A stretch of DNA of 44,559 bases from UBA5336 sp964412785 (GTDB lineage: Bacteria > Pseudomonadota > Alphaproteobacteria > Caulobacterales > Hyphomonadaceae): NCBI GenBank assembly GCA_964412785.1, contig CAYPQD010000022.1, forward strand, positions 1 through 44,559, written 5' to 3'. Of the stretch, positions 1 through 7,593 are shown piece after piece (the first letter of the stretch is position 1; the number at the start of each line of letters is the position of its first letter). Under the pieces are notes generated by a model, which did no database searches, was not told the DNA's origin, and saw nothing but the letters and a program-made list of their open reading frames with translations. A program made the translations under genes and the position numbers.

Positions 1-1268
1 GCCCCGAGGCTGTCGCGGATCGCCCTGAGGCCACCGCCGCGTCCGGAATGGATGACGAGCTGTTTCCAGCGCGGCGCCTCCGGGTCGCGCTCGCGGATGA
101 CGAGGTGGCCGGAACGCGGCAGGGCAGCGCCAAGCAGGCGCTTCGACAGGGCAAAGCCGGCGGCGCTGTCGTGAACGCCATTGCGGGCATCGGCCTCAAA
201 GGCGGTCTGCTCCCGGGTCGGGACGGCGTTGAACAGGACCGACAGGGCCGGCCGGCGCTCCGGTGCCACCTGGCCGTTGAGCACCTGGTTGAGCAGGCGC
301 ACTCCGCGCAGGGAGTAGATGTCCGGCTGCATCGGAGAAAGCACCCGGTCGGCGGCCTCAAGGCAGCAGCGGGTCAGGAAGGTGGCGTTGGGATTGGTAT
401 CGAAGACAATGAGATCATAAAGGCTGCGATAGTGGTCGACCATGCGTAGGAAATTCTCGCGGATGATTGCGAGCCCGGCGGGGTCATTGGCGAAGGCGTA
501 TTTGGACAGTTCGAACTGGCCGGAGATGAGGTCGATCCGCCCCGGCGGGGCATCCTGGCCGAACAGGTCGACGGTCAGCACCCCGGGCAGTGGCGGGGTG
601 AAGGGCAGCGTCATCAGCGCCGACCAGTCCGCGCCTGGCGAGGGGGCGTCGGCGGCATGGACACGCGAGCGCTCGAACAGGGAGATGGCGGAGCGGTCGA
701 GGGCGGAGCGGTCGTCGGCCTCCTGCATGTCGAAAAAGACCTGGGTGAGGTTGTATTGCGGATCGAGGTCGACCAGCAGGACGCGGTTGCCATGGGCGGC
801 CTGCCAGGCGCCGAAGACTTGGGCGGTGACGGTGGTCTTGCCGACCCCGCCCTTCAGGTTCATCACCGAGATCACCGGGCAGCGCCCGCGATAGCGTCCC
901 CTGGCTTCAGCCGCCAGTGCGGCCAGCGCGCCCGGCTCGCCGGCGCGGTGACGCAGATAGGCCCCCGCCTGGCTGCGGAACCGGCCGGTGAGCCGGGCCT
1001 TGTCGGCCTGCCAGGGGATGAGGGCGATGCCGCGATCGAGGGCGTAGCCGAGCTCGAACTCGACCTCGGGGGCCCGCTGGCTGGTCGCCGACAGAACAAG
1101 GACAAGCGCGGCGGCCTCGTCCATCCGGTCGGCCATCGCCTCCGGAGGCGCCGGCGCCTGGCCTGGCTTGCGATACCACACCGGCACGGCCTCGCGGCGC
1201 AGCGCCTCGTGGATCTCCAGGACGGTGTCGAGGTCGTCGGGACCATAGCTGATGTAGACGTGGGACAT
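1..1268 (-). CDS. TIR domain - ParA/MinD-type ATPase fusion protein (C-terminus off the window)
   Basis: The frame opens with ATG at 1268 and stays open for 422 codons to the window edge, so the C-terminus is missing. Residues 1-90 look like a bacterial TIR domain: VYISYGPDD at 4-12, a VPVWYR strand at 28-33, and an S-x-x-S...E-x-x-x-A pattern at 60-76, with Glu72 at the place of the catalytic glutamate of NAD-cleaving TIRs. Residues 132-422 are a deviant-Walker ParA ATPase: KGGVGKTT at 139-146, DLDPQ at 167-171, and a LIVFDTNPN strand at 286-294. TIR domains consume or cyclise NAD or act as adaptors; ParA proteins are ATP-switched dimers that bind DNA or surfaces. The combination is seen here directly; a defence or signalling role is inferred. 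A plain partition ATPase is unlikely given the TIR head. It is divergent from aroG. Base composition resembles its neighbours, so recent transfer is not obvious. Confidence 0.85.
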   Translation of the reverse strand, partial: MSHVYISYGPDDLDTVLEIHEALRREAVPVWYRKPGQAPAPPEAMADRMDEAAALVLVLSATSQRAPEVEFELGYALDRGIALIPWQADKARLTGRFRSQAGAYLRHRAGEPGALAALAAEARGRYRGRCPVISVMNLKGGVGKTTVTAQVFGAWQAAHGNRVLLVDLDPQYNLTQVFFDMQEADDRSALDRSAISLFERSRVHAADAPSPGADWSALMTLPFTPPLPGVLTVDLFGQDAPPGRIDLISGQFELSKYAFANDPAGLAIIRENFLRMVDHYRSLYDLIVFDTNPNATFLTRCCLEAADRVLSPMQPDIYSLRGVRLLNQVLNGQVAPERRPALSVLFNAVPTREQTAFEADARNGVHDSAAGFALSKRLLGAALPRSGHLVIRERDPEAPRWKQLVIHSGRGGGLRAIRDSLG

Positions 1269-1379
1269 GGGCCGGCCGGGTTGGAGGGAGCGGGATGGCG
1301 AACATGTGCCAGCCCCGGCGCCGCGACGCCAGTCTTGACAGGGCCGGCCGGGGGCGGCCGGAGCGCACCGGCGAATCTT

Positions 1380-1394
1380 GCCCGCCCGGCGGGC
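1380..1394 (+). promoter_or_regulatory. Small GC-rich hairpin in the aroG leader
   Basis: GCCCG at 1380-1384 pairs with CGGGC at 1390-1394 around a 5-base loop, followed by CTGTGTTTG. It lies about 40 bases before the aroG start, in the divergent intergenic region that also carries a second stem (CCGGCC 1344-1349 with GGCCGG 1356-1361). It could be an attenuator or a leader structure. GC-rich sequence makes chance hairpins common, so this is weak. Confidence 0.25.
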
Positions 1395-1432
1395 CTGTGT
1401 TTGAACAATGGCCCAGACAAGCGAAGTGACCG

Positions 1433-2818
1433 ATGACAATGACGTGGAGCCCCTCCGACTGGCGCACCCTGCCAGCCAGACATATCCCCGGCGATTATCC
1501 CGACCCGGCGGCCCTCGCCGCGGTCGAGCAGCGGCTGAAGGGCTATCCCCCGCTGGTGTTTGCCGGCGAGGCCCGGCGACTGAAGGCGCGGCTCGCCGAC
1601 GTTGCTGCCGGCAAGGCCTTCCTGCTGCAGGGCGGTGATTGCGCGGAGAGCTTCAAGGAGTTCAGTCCCGACACGATCCGCGACACCTTCCGGGTGATCC
1701 TGCAAATGGCTGTCGCGCTGACCTTCGCGGCAAAGAAGCCGGTGGTGAAGGTTGGCCGCATCGCCGGCCAGTTTGCCAAGCCGCGCTCGGCGCCGACCGA
1801 GACCGTCGATGGGGTCACCCTGCCATCCTATCGCGGCGACAACATCAACGGGATGGCGTTTGCAGAGGCCGAGCGTATGCCGGACCCGGAGCGGCTGGTG
1901 CAGGCCTATTCCCAGTCGGCGGCGACGCTGAACCTCCTGCGCGCGTTCAGCCAGGGCGGCTATGCCGACCTGACCAATGTCCACCGCTGGATGCTCGGCT
2001 TTGTCGACCGAAGCCCGCAGGGCGAACGCTACCAGGCTCTGGCCGACCAGATCACCCATGCCATGGACTTCATGAAGGCCTGCGGGGTGACCCCCGACAG
2101 CGTGCCGCAGCTCTCGCAGGTGGAATTCTACACCAGCCATGAGGCGCTCCTGCTCGGCTATGAGGAGGCGATGACGCGGATCGATTCCACCTCCGGCGAC
2201 TGGTATGACACCTCCGCCCACATGCTCTGGATCGGCCACCGCACCCGCCAGCTCGACCATGCCCATGTCAATTTCTGCAAGGGCATCCGCAACCCGGTCG
2301 GCATCAAGTGCGGGCCGGGACTGGAGACCGGCGAACTGCTTGGCCTGATCGAGGCTCTGAACCCGGTCGACGAGGCGGGCCGCATTGTCCTGATCGCACG
2401 CTTCGGCGCCGACGGCGTCGCCGAGGGCCTGCCGCCGCTGGTCCGGGCGGTGAAGGCAAGCGGTCGGACAGTGGTCTGGTCGTGCGACCCGATGCATGGC
2501 AACACGCTCAAGACAGACAGTGGCTTCAAGACCCGTCCATTCGACCGGATTCTCTCCGAGATCAGCCAGTTCATCGACATCGTTTCGGCCGAGGGCGCCT
2601 ATCCGGGCGGCGTTCATTTCGAGATGACCGGACAGGATGTCACCGAATGCCTTGGCGGGGCGCAGGCAATCTCTGAGGCAGACCTGTCCTCGCGCTACCA
2701 CACCCATTGCGACCCGCGACTCAATGGCGAGCAGGCGCTGGAGCTGGCCTTCCTGATTGCAGAAAAGCTGCAGGCTGTTGGCGAGGTGATTGCCGAGCCG
2801 GCCAGGGCGGCGGGCTGA
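1433..2818 (+). CDS. aroG: Class II 3-deoxy-7-phosphoheptulonate synthase (DAHP synthase)
   Basis: 461 residues, full length for the plant-like class II enzyme, which condenses phosphoenolpyruvate with erythrose 4-phosphate in the first step of the shikimate pathway. Recognisable segments are the N-terminal WRTLPARHIP, the LLQGGDCAESF phosphoenolpyruvate-binding region near residue 68, KPVVKVGRIAGQFAKPRS near 105, the HMLWIGHRTR block near 264, IKCGP near 288, the WSCDPMHGNT motif near 350 and GGVHFEMTGQDVTECLGG near 393. ATG 1433 is used here; a second in-frame ATG at 1439 (MTWSPSDW) is an equally good start. The tail overlaps the convergent gene at 2721-3461 by 98 bases. Identity is firm; the symbol follows common usage for this class. 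Confidence 0.95.
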   Translation: MTMTWSPSDWRTLPARHIPGDYPDPAALAAVEQRLKGYPPLVFAGEARRLKARLADVAAGKAFLLQGGDCAESFKEFSPDTIRDTFRVILQMAVALTFAAKKPVVKVGRIAGQFAKPRSAPTETVDGVTLPSYRGDNINGMAFAEAERMPDPERLVQAYSQSAATLNLLRAFSQGGYADLTNVHRWMLGFVDRSPQGERYQALADQITHAMDFMKACGVTPDSVPQLSQVEFYTSHEALLLGYEEAMTRIDSTSGDWYDTSAHMLWIGHRTRQLDHAHVNFCKGIRNPVGIKCGPGLETGELLGLIEALNPVDEAGRIVLIARFGADGVAEGLPPLVRAVKASGRTVVWSCDPMHGNTLKTDSGFKTRPFDRILSEISQFIDIVSAEGAYPGGVHFEMTGQDVTECLGGAQAISEADLSSRYHTHCDPRLNGEQALELAFLIAEKLQAVGEVIAEPARAAG

Positions 2819-3461
2819 TCGGCGAAGGCCGGGCGAGGCGCCGGCGCGCGTCGTGGTCCAGAGCCTCGGCGCGGGCAATCAGCAGCGGGTCGAGCCCACG
2901 CCAGCGGCGTGGCTGCCGGAGTGGGCGCCTGAAAACGCTCCGTCCGGCCATGAGGCGCCGCATCGCCCGCCGGATCGTGCGCTCCGGCGCCGCGATCACG
3001 GCCTGAAGGGCGGCGAGGCGCTCAGCGAACCGGTCGCCGCTGCGCGTGCGGGGTGCCGCACGGATGGCTGAGGACGTCATCAGCGTGATGCGCGGGCGCC
3101 GGTTGGCCGCTGGATGACGGCCGGGGACGGAGCGCGCGCGCTCGACGAGTTGGAAACCGCGGGGGCCGGCATGGCGCGGTGGTGCGGCCGGCGCCGCAAG
3201 CCGGCCGATCGGCCGCACGATCGAATGTGGCTGGGCCCGCGCAGGCTCGCGGGCGTCCCGGGTCTGCGGGCTTGCGCCCCCAGCCAGACGCTCCAGCGCT
3301 TCCAGCACCACCAGCCGCCTGGCAATCCGCTCCAGCCAGAGAAGCGCGGCGCGCGCGTGTTTCCCCCCGCCATTTGGCCGAGCCGGTGCGTTCGCGAAGG
3401 CGGCGGCAAGCCAGAGCGCAAGCTGGTGCCAGGCGGCAGAGAGGTCCGGGGTGGAGAACAT
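2721..3461 (-). CDS. Unrecognised arginine- and alanine-rich protein
   Basis: I do not recognise this protein. From ATG 3461 it gives 246 residues, starting MFSTPDLSAAWHQLALWLAAAF. It contains two amphipathic helical stretches (ALLWLERIARRLVVLEALER near 39-58 and RFAERLAALQAVIAAPERTI near 137-156) and an LDPLLIARAEALDHDARRR segment near 187-205. It lacks a signal peptide and clear membrane spans. These helices look like a real protein rather than a shadow, and no other frame in 2820-3600 reads better. The last 33 codons run antisense over the 3' end of aroG, which is unusual; the true C-terminus may once have been earlier. No good ribosome site is visible before 3461, and ATG 3545 is an alternative start. 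Confidence 0.5.
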   Translation of the reverse strand: MFSTPDLSAAWHQLALWLAAAFANAPARPNGGGKHARAALLWLERIARRLVVLEALERLAGGASPQTRDAREPARAQPHSIVRPIGRLAAPAAPPRHAGPRGFQLVERARSVPGRHPAANRRPRITLMTSSAIRAAPRTRSGDRFAERLAALQAVIAAPERTIRRAMRRLMAGRSVFRRPLRQPRRWRGLDPLLIARAEALDHDARRRLARPSPISPPPWPARQSPRQQPAAFLQSGRPAPAPARH

Positions 3462-3607
3462 TGGCGCCAGTCTCGCCGACCCGTCCACCCGGTCGGACAG
3501 CCGCCGGCCTGTCCTCGCTGTGGACCGGCCCGATTTCCCTTGCATTGGAACCGGATCGGCGCGAGAGCGGTCGGCCCTGAACGCGCCAAGCATGAAGGAA
3601 GCGGGCC

Positions 3608-5020
3608 ATGTCGATGCGGGCCTGGCCTGCCTGGGCGCGGGCCACTGACGTTCTGGATCTTGTCCGGCTGGCGCTGCCGATCGCGGTCACGCGCATGTCG
3701 ATGATGCTGATGGGCCTCACCGATGCGATCGTGCTGGGCCAGAACGCGCCGGGCGAGCTGCCTTTCGTGCTCAATTCCTGGCTGCCGATGGGCATTGCGC
3801 TCGGCTTTGGCATGGGGCTCCTGCTTGGCACGCAGGTGCTGACCTCGGAGATGGTCGGGCGCGGTGAGGGAGGCGGCAGCGGTCGTGTCTTCCGGCGAGG
3901 GCTGGTCACGGCGCTTGTCCTCGGGATCGGGCTGACCGCCATCATTCATCCGCTGGCCGGACCCGTGTTCCGGACGCTGTTTGTCGACCTGGCGCCGGAG
4001 ACGCGAGAAGGCGGCGCCGAGGTGGCGGCGGAGACGGCGCGCGTCACCCGGATCCTGGCGCTGGGCCTTCTCGGCTTCATGCTGTCGACTGTGGCTTCGA
4101 TGTATCTGGAGGCGCTGCGCCGGCCGCTTCTGGTCACGGCGGTGAGCTATGGCGCGGTCGTGCTGAACCTTGTCATCGACCTGGCGCTGGTGGCGGGCTG
4201 GTGGGGCATGCCGAGGATGGGGGCGGAGGGCGTGGCCTGGGCGACCAGCCTGACCCGGTGGGCGATGACGGCGGTCCTGCTGGGGGTGATCGCGGTGTTG
4301 ACCCCCGGCTTCGCGCGCGCGCCTCGCGGGCCGGCTGACGAGGGCCGGCGCCAGCTCAGCGTCGGTGCTGGGACGGCGATCTCCAATGTCGCCGAGTGGG
4401 GCGGCTTCAATTTCACCTATGTGATCGCGACGTGGATCAGCCTGTTTGCCAATGTGGTGTATGGCTATGCGACCCAGGTGATGGGCCTTGTCTTCATGCT
4501 GTTTCTCGGGGTCGGCACGGCGACGAGCGTGCGCGTGGCGGAAGCGTTCGGCCGGGGTGACCGGCAGGGCGTGCGCGAGGCGGGCCGGCTTGGCGTCGTG
4601 GCGACCGTCCTGGTGGGGGTCGTCGCCGGGCTTGTCGTCTACCTGTTCCGCGGGCCGGTGGCCGGCCTGCTTGTGGATGTGGCGGCAGAGATGGATGGCC
4701 TGCCGATTGCGCCGGCGCTGGCGGGCCTGCTTGTCATAGTCGCGGTGGCGACGGTGTTTGACGGCCTGCAGGCGACCGCGTCGATGGCGCTTCGGGCGCA
4801 GGAGATCGTCTGGTTGCCGAGTGTGATCCATCTCGGCTCGTTCTTTGCCGTGATGCTGCCGGCGGGCTACTGGCTGGGCCTTGTCGAGGGGCGTGGCGCG
4901 CAGGGCATGGTCGAGGCGGCGCTGGTCGGGGTGTTCGTGGCGGCCGTGCTGCAGGTTGGCCTCCTGGAATGGAAAACGGCGCGCAGGAAGGCCCCGCGCG
5001 CCATTTCCGGGACCCGGTGA
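3608..5020 (+). CDS. MATE family multidrug efflux transporter
   Basis: 470 residues with about twelve hydrophobic spans in the two-bundle MATE arrangement, the usual length for NorM/DinF-type antiporters that export cationic drugs or metabolites against Na+ or H+. The start of the fold reads DLVRLALPIAVTRMSMMLMG followed by TDAIVLGQ, the typical first span and loop. The second bundle starts near residue 245 with ISNVAEWGGFNFTYVIATW. ATG 3608 is preceded by AAGGAAG at a suitable distance; the alternative ATG two codons later is also possible. It is divergent from the unrecognised gene at 2721-3461 and convergent with the HU gene. Substrate cannot be told from sequence. Confidence 0.9.
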   Translation: MSMRAWPAWARATDVLDLVRLALPIAVTRMSMMLMGLTDAIVLGQNAPGELPFVLNSWLPMGIALGFGMGLLLGTQVLTSEMVGRGEGGGSGRVFRRGLVTALVLGIGLTAIIHPLAGPVFRTLFVDLAPETREGGAEVAAETARVTRILALGLLGFMLSTVASMYLEALRRPLLVTAVSYGAVVLNLVIDLALVAGWWGMPRMGAEGVAWATSLTRWAMTAVLLGVIAVLTPGFARAPRGPADEGRRQLSVGAGTAISNVAEWGGFNFTYVIATWISLFANVVYGYATQVMGLVFMLFLGVGTATSVRVAEAFGRGDRQGVREAGRLGVVATVLVGVVAGLVVYLFRGPVAGLLVDVAAEMDGLPIAPALAGLLVIVAVATVFDGLQATASMALRAQEIVWLPSVIHLGSFFAVMLPAGYWLGLVEGRGAQGMVEAALVGVFVAAVLQVGLLEWKTARRKAPRAISGTR

Positions 5021-5048
5021 CGGGCCACATGGACACTGCGTGTGCGCC

Positions 5049-5315
5049 CTAGATATCCTTCAGTGCAGTCGCCGGCTTGAAGGCCGCCGAGGTACGCTCC
5101 GGGATCTGGATCTTCTCGCCGGTGGCCGGGTTGATGCCTTCGCGCGCATTGCGGGTCTTGGCTTCGAACGTGCCAAAGCCGGCAATGGCAACTTTCTGGC
5201 GTTCCCTGATCGCGATGGCGATCGTCTCGAAGACCGCGTCGATGGCCTTGCCCGCCTCGCCTCGTGTGAGGTTGGTGTGCGCCTGAACCGCCTCAGCCAG
5301 TTTTGCCTTGTTCAT
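5049..5315 (-). CDS. HU family DNA-binding protein
   Basis: 88 residues, near the exact family length. HU dimers bend and compact DNA in the nucleoid and assist replication and recombination. The N-terminal helices (MNKAKLAEAVQAHTNLTRGEA), the KVAIAGFGTFEAKTRNAREG strand-turn, and the arm motif GINPATGEKIQIPERTSAAF with the tip NPATGE are all present; the C-terminus is FKPATALKDI. These features match HU-beta/HupB-like proteins better than IHF. A GAGGAGA ribosome site lies just before ATG 5315. The gene is single and separated from its same-strand upstream neighbour by 116 bases containing a strong hairpin, so it likely has its own promoter. Confidence 0.95.
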   Translation of the reverse strand: MNKAKLAEAVQAHTNLTRGEAGKAIDAVFETIAIAIRERQKVAIAGFGTFEAKTRNAREGINPATGEKIQIPERTSAAFKPATALKDI

Positions 5316-5344
5316 GAGGGTCTCCTCGTTCCTGTCAAAGCTAG

Positions 5345-5370
5345 TCAGCCTTCCCGCGCAGGGAGGCTGA
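5345..5370 (-). terminator. Strong hairpin between the DUF429-like gene and the HU gene
   Basis: TCAGCCTTCCC at 5345-5355 pairs with GGGAGGCTGA at 5361-5370 with one bulged base and a 5-base loop. On the minus strand it lies 62 bases after the stop of the DUF429-like gene and 30 bases before the HU start. It may end the upstream transcript or form part of the HU leader. There is no long T run after it on the minus strand. Confidence 0.4.
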
Positions 5371-5431
5371 TCGGCGCATCTAGGCGGAGATTCGGCCCCC
5401 TGCGATACGCGGATTTCCCAATAAACACGGG

Positions 5432-6352
5432 TTATATGCCGAGAATCCAGCCCTCTTCGCGCTCGATCGCGTCGATTTCCCTGGGCTCAAGGCCGTCGGC
5501 GGGCCCGAAAGCCGCGCCGAGGGCGTTGCGGGCGTCGAGGTCGCGCAGCTGTTCACAGAGCGTTCGCACCTCGGCAGCGTCCCGGGTTTCGCCGGTCTGT
5601 GGGCGGACCGGCCAGAGGGCGGGATAGACCTCCGCCATCACCAGATCGACGCCGTCCAGCACCTCGTCATCGAGAGGCGCCAGGCCCGTTTCGAACGGCC
5701 ACAGGCGCGCGCCGGGCCAGGCGGCGCGCAGGGCATGGACGTGCGGGATGCCGAGCAGGCTCTGGCTGCCGACGCTGCCGGCGCCATAGAGCTGCCAGAC
5801 CGATTTCGGCTGTCCGGCACCGGTGCTGCGCAGTCGCCGTTCGGCGAGGCGGAATTCGGCAAGGGGCAGGTCCGCGCCGCCGGCAGGGTCAGGCTTCCTG
5901 CCGGCAAGTGTGGAGACCTGGTCGCGCGGCGGGGCGCCCCAGAAGGGGGCAGGGCCCCGGCTGATGGCGTAGTTGAGCCCGGCGGCGATGGCGAAACGGG
6001 CGTTGGAATTATCATCGCGCTCGCGCACCTTGGAGGCGAGGTGGGCGTGCATCGCCGCCCACGGTGCCCCGGGCCCGGTATCGAGGCCGAGCGCGGCGGC
6101 GGTGCCCTCCGGGTAGCCGAGCGAGAAGTCGAAGCCGATGAGCACCCGGTCGCCGCGGCCGGTGAGCTTGGCGACCATCTCCTCGATGAAGGCGCGCGCC
6201 TTCAGCCGGGTCGGCGGGTTGACTGCCCGGAACTGGAATTTCAGCCGTGCATCGCGCGCCATGACGCCGATCCAGATGGAATTGGCACCGGTGGCAGGCT
6301 TTGCCGCCGCGCTCCAGTCGACCATGAGGTAAGCCTGGAAGAGATTGGCCAT
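5432..6352 (-). CDS. DUF429-like protein with a probable RNase H-type fold
   Basis: 306 residues from ATG 6352 (MANLFQAYLMVDWSAAAKP). Three acidic positions are spaced like those of RNase H-fold nucleases: Asp in LMVDWSAA (near 12) followed by a NSIWIGV strand, Asp in RVLIGFDFSLGYP (near 74), and Glu in DLVMAEVYPALWP (near 250). The EVYPALW block recalls the E-x-H/Y-P element of DUF429 proteins, which are predicted but unproven nucleases. Related proteins in this class are sometimes labelled as molybdopterin or cobalamin synthesis proteins without support. It lies 23 bases after the CurA-type reductase stop on the same strand, so the two may share a transcript. The fold call is by motif reading only. 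Confidence 0.6.
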   Translation of the reverse strand: MANLFQAYLMVDWSAAAKPATGANSIWIGVMARDARLKFQFRAVNPPTRLKARAFIEEMVAKLTGRGDRVLIGFDFSLGYPEGTAAALGLDTGPGAPWAAMHAHLASKVRERDDNSNARFAIAAGLNYAISRGPAPFWGAPPRDQVSTLAGRKPDPAGGADLPLAEFRLAERRLRSTGAGQPKSVWQLYGAGSVGSQSLLGIPHVHALRAAWPGARLWPFETGLAPLDDEVLDGVDLVMAEVYPALWPVRPQTGETRDAAEVRTLCEQLRDLDARNALGAAFGPADGLEPREIDAIEREEGWILGI

Positions 6353-6375
6353 GGGGGCTCCGACTTCTTCCGCGC

Positions 6376-7398
6376 TCAGTCGAGCCGGACGAGCATCTTG
6401 CCGGTATTGGCGCCGGTGAAGAGGCCGCGGAAGGCATCCGGAGCGTGCTCGATGCCCTCCATGACGGTCTCCTGGAAGATCATCCGGCCGGCGGTGATCC
6501 ACTCCGTCATGTCGCGGATGAATTGCGGCTGCAGGTCGAAGTGTGAGCTGACGATAAAGCCCTGCAGGCGCAGCTGCTTGCCGACGATCATGATCAGGTT
6601 GTGCGGGCCGGGGCGCGGCGCGGTGTCATTGTACTGGTCGATCATGCCGCAGATGGCGAAGCGGGCGAACGGCCGCGCGCAGTCGATCGCGGCGGTCAGG
6701 TGGTCACCACCGACATTGTCGAAATAGACGTCGATGCCTCTGGGTGCGGCGTCACCGAGAGCGGCGACGAGGCCCGGATAGCCGCCGGCGGCCTTGTAGT
6801 CGATGACATGGTCTACGCCGAGCGACTTCACGAAGTCGCATTTCTCCGCCCCGCCGGCCGAGCCGATAACGCTGCAGTTCCTGATCTTCGCGATCTGGCA
6901 GACGGTGGAGCCGACCGCGCCGGCCGCGCCGGAGACGAAGACGGTGTCGCCCTCCTTGAGCTCGGCAATGCGCAGGATGCCGGCATAGGCGGTCAGCCCC
7001 GGCATTCCGGCAATGCCGAGAAAGGCGCTGTCGGGCAGGCCGGTTTCAGGCAGTTTCTGCGCCATCGCGTCGGCCGGTCTTGCCGTCCAGGCGGTGCGCC
7101 AGCCGGCCATGGAGCTGACCAGGTCGCCCTCGGCATAATCGGGATGGGCAGAGGCGACGACACGCCCGACGGCGCCGCCCTGCATGATCTCGCCAATCTG
7201 GAAGGGTGGGGTGTAGCTCTCGCGGTCATACATCCGCCCGCGCATGTAGGGATCGACCGACATCCAGCTATTGCGGACCTGGATCTCGCCATTGGCGGGC
7301 TCAGCGGCCTCATGGGTTTGCAGGGCGAAATCTTCATCCTGCGGCATGCCGACGGGGCGCCGGGCAAGCGCCCAGCCCCTTGCTGTGATCGTGCTCAT
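6376..7398 (-). CDS. NADP-dependent oxidoreductase of the CurA / zinc-free MDR family
   Basis: 340 residues, family length for CurA/prostaglandin-reductase-like medium-chain reductases that use NADPH to reduce activated double bonds of enones. The catalytic N-domain includes NSWMSVDPYMRGRMYD near 45-60 and the GGAVGRVVAS barrel region. The Rossmann part has VFVSGAAGAVGSTVCQIAK near 150-168, with the A-x-x-G-x-x-G turn, and the FDNVGGDHL motif near 223. The zinc-binding cysteine cluster of alcohol dehydrogenases is absent. ATG 7398 is chosen because GGGAGGAAGAC precedes it; the frame extends further upstream without a ribosome site. The physiological substrate is unknown; it may form an operon with the DUF429-like gene. 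Confidence 0.9.
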   Translation of the reverse strand: MSTITARGWALARRPVGMPQDEDFALQTHEAAEPANGEIQVRNSWMSVDPYMRGRMYDRESYTPPFQIGEIMQGGAVGRVVASAHPDYAEGDLVSSMAGWRTAWTARPADAMAQKLPETGLPDSAFLGIAGMPGLTAYAGILRIAELKEGDTVFVSGAAGAVGSTVCQIAKIRNCSVIGSAGGAEKCDFVKSLGVDHVIDYKAAGGYPGLVAALGDAAPRGIDVYFDNVGGDHLTAAIDCARPFARFAICGMIDQYNDTAPRPGPHNLIMIVGKQLRLQGFIVSSHFDLQPQFIRDMTEWITAGRMIFQETVMEGIEHAPDAFRGLFTGANTGKMLVRLD

Positions 7399-7593
7399 CT
7401 TTTGTCTTCCTCCCTTGGAACCCATGTCGCATCCTATCGTGGGGCTGCGCCGTCCGCCTGTGAAGGGGCGCGGCATGCGCAGCGTTGAAATATTGCGTCG
7501 CCTGAAATGATCCGCGCCGCGGCTTGCCCCGGGCGGCGGCCTCGTGTCTAGAACGGGCGTACAAATCGTTCAGGAAAGGGAGGGCCGCCCGCC

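Noticed and set aside
1..1268. Calling the left-edge ATPase a chromosome or plasmid partition ParA.
   Set aside because: The N-terminal TIR-like domain is not a feature of partition ParA proteins and no parB, parS cluster or replication gene is visible.
1335..1340. TTGACA as a -35 box for aroG.
   Set aside because: No acceptable -10 sequence lies 16-18 bases further; the spacing falls in a CCGG-rich hairpin.
872..2878. A 668-codon open frame on the minus strand across the aroG region.
   Set aside because: It is antisense to aroG, whose class II DAHP synthase motifs are clear, and it also crosses the TIR-ParA start in another frame. Its own residue content is the Arg/Ala/Pro-rich type expected of a GC-rich shadow.
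3080..4831. A 583-codon minus-strand open frame opposite the MATE gene.
   Set aside because: The MATE protein on the plus strand has regular membrane spans and a ribosome site, whereas this frame is His/Arg/Asp-rich without domains.
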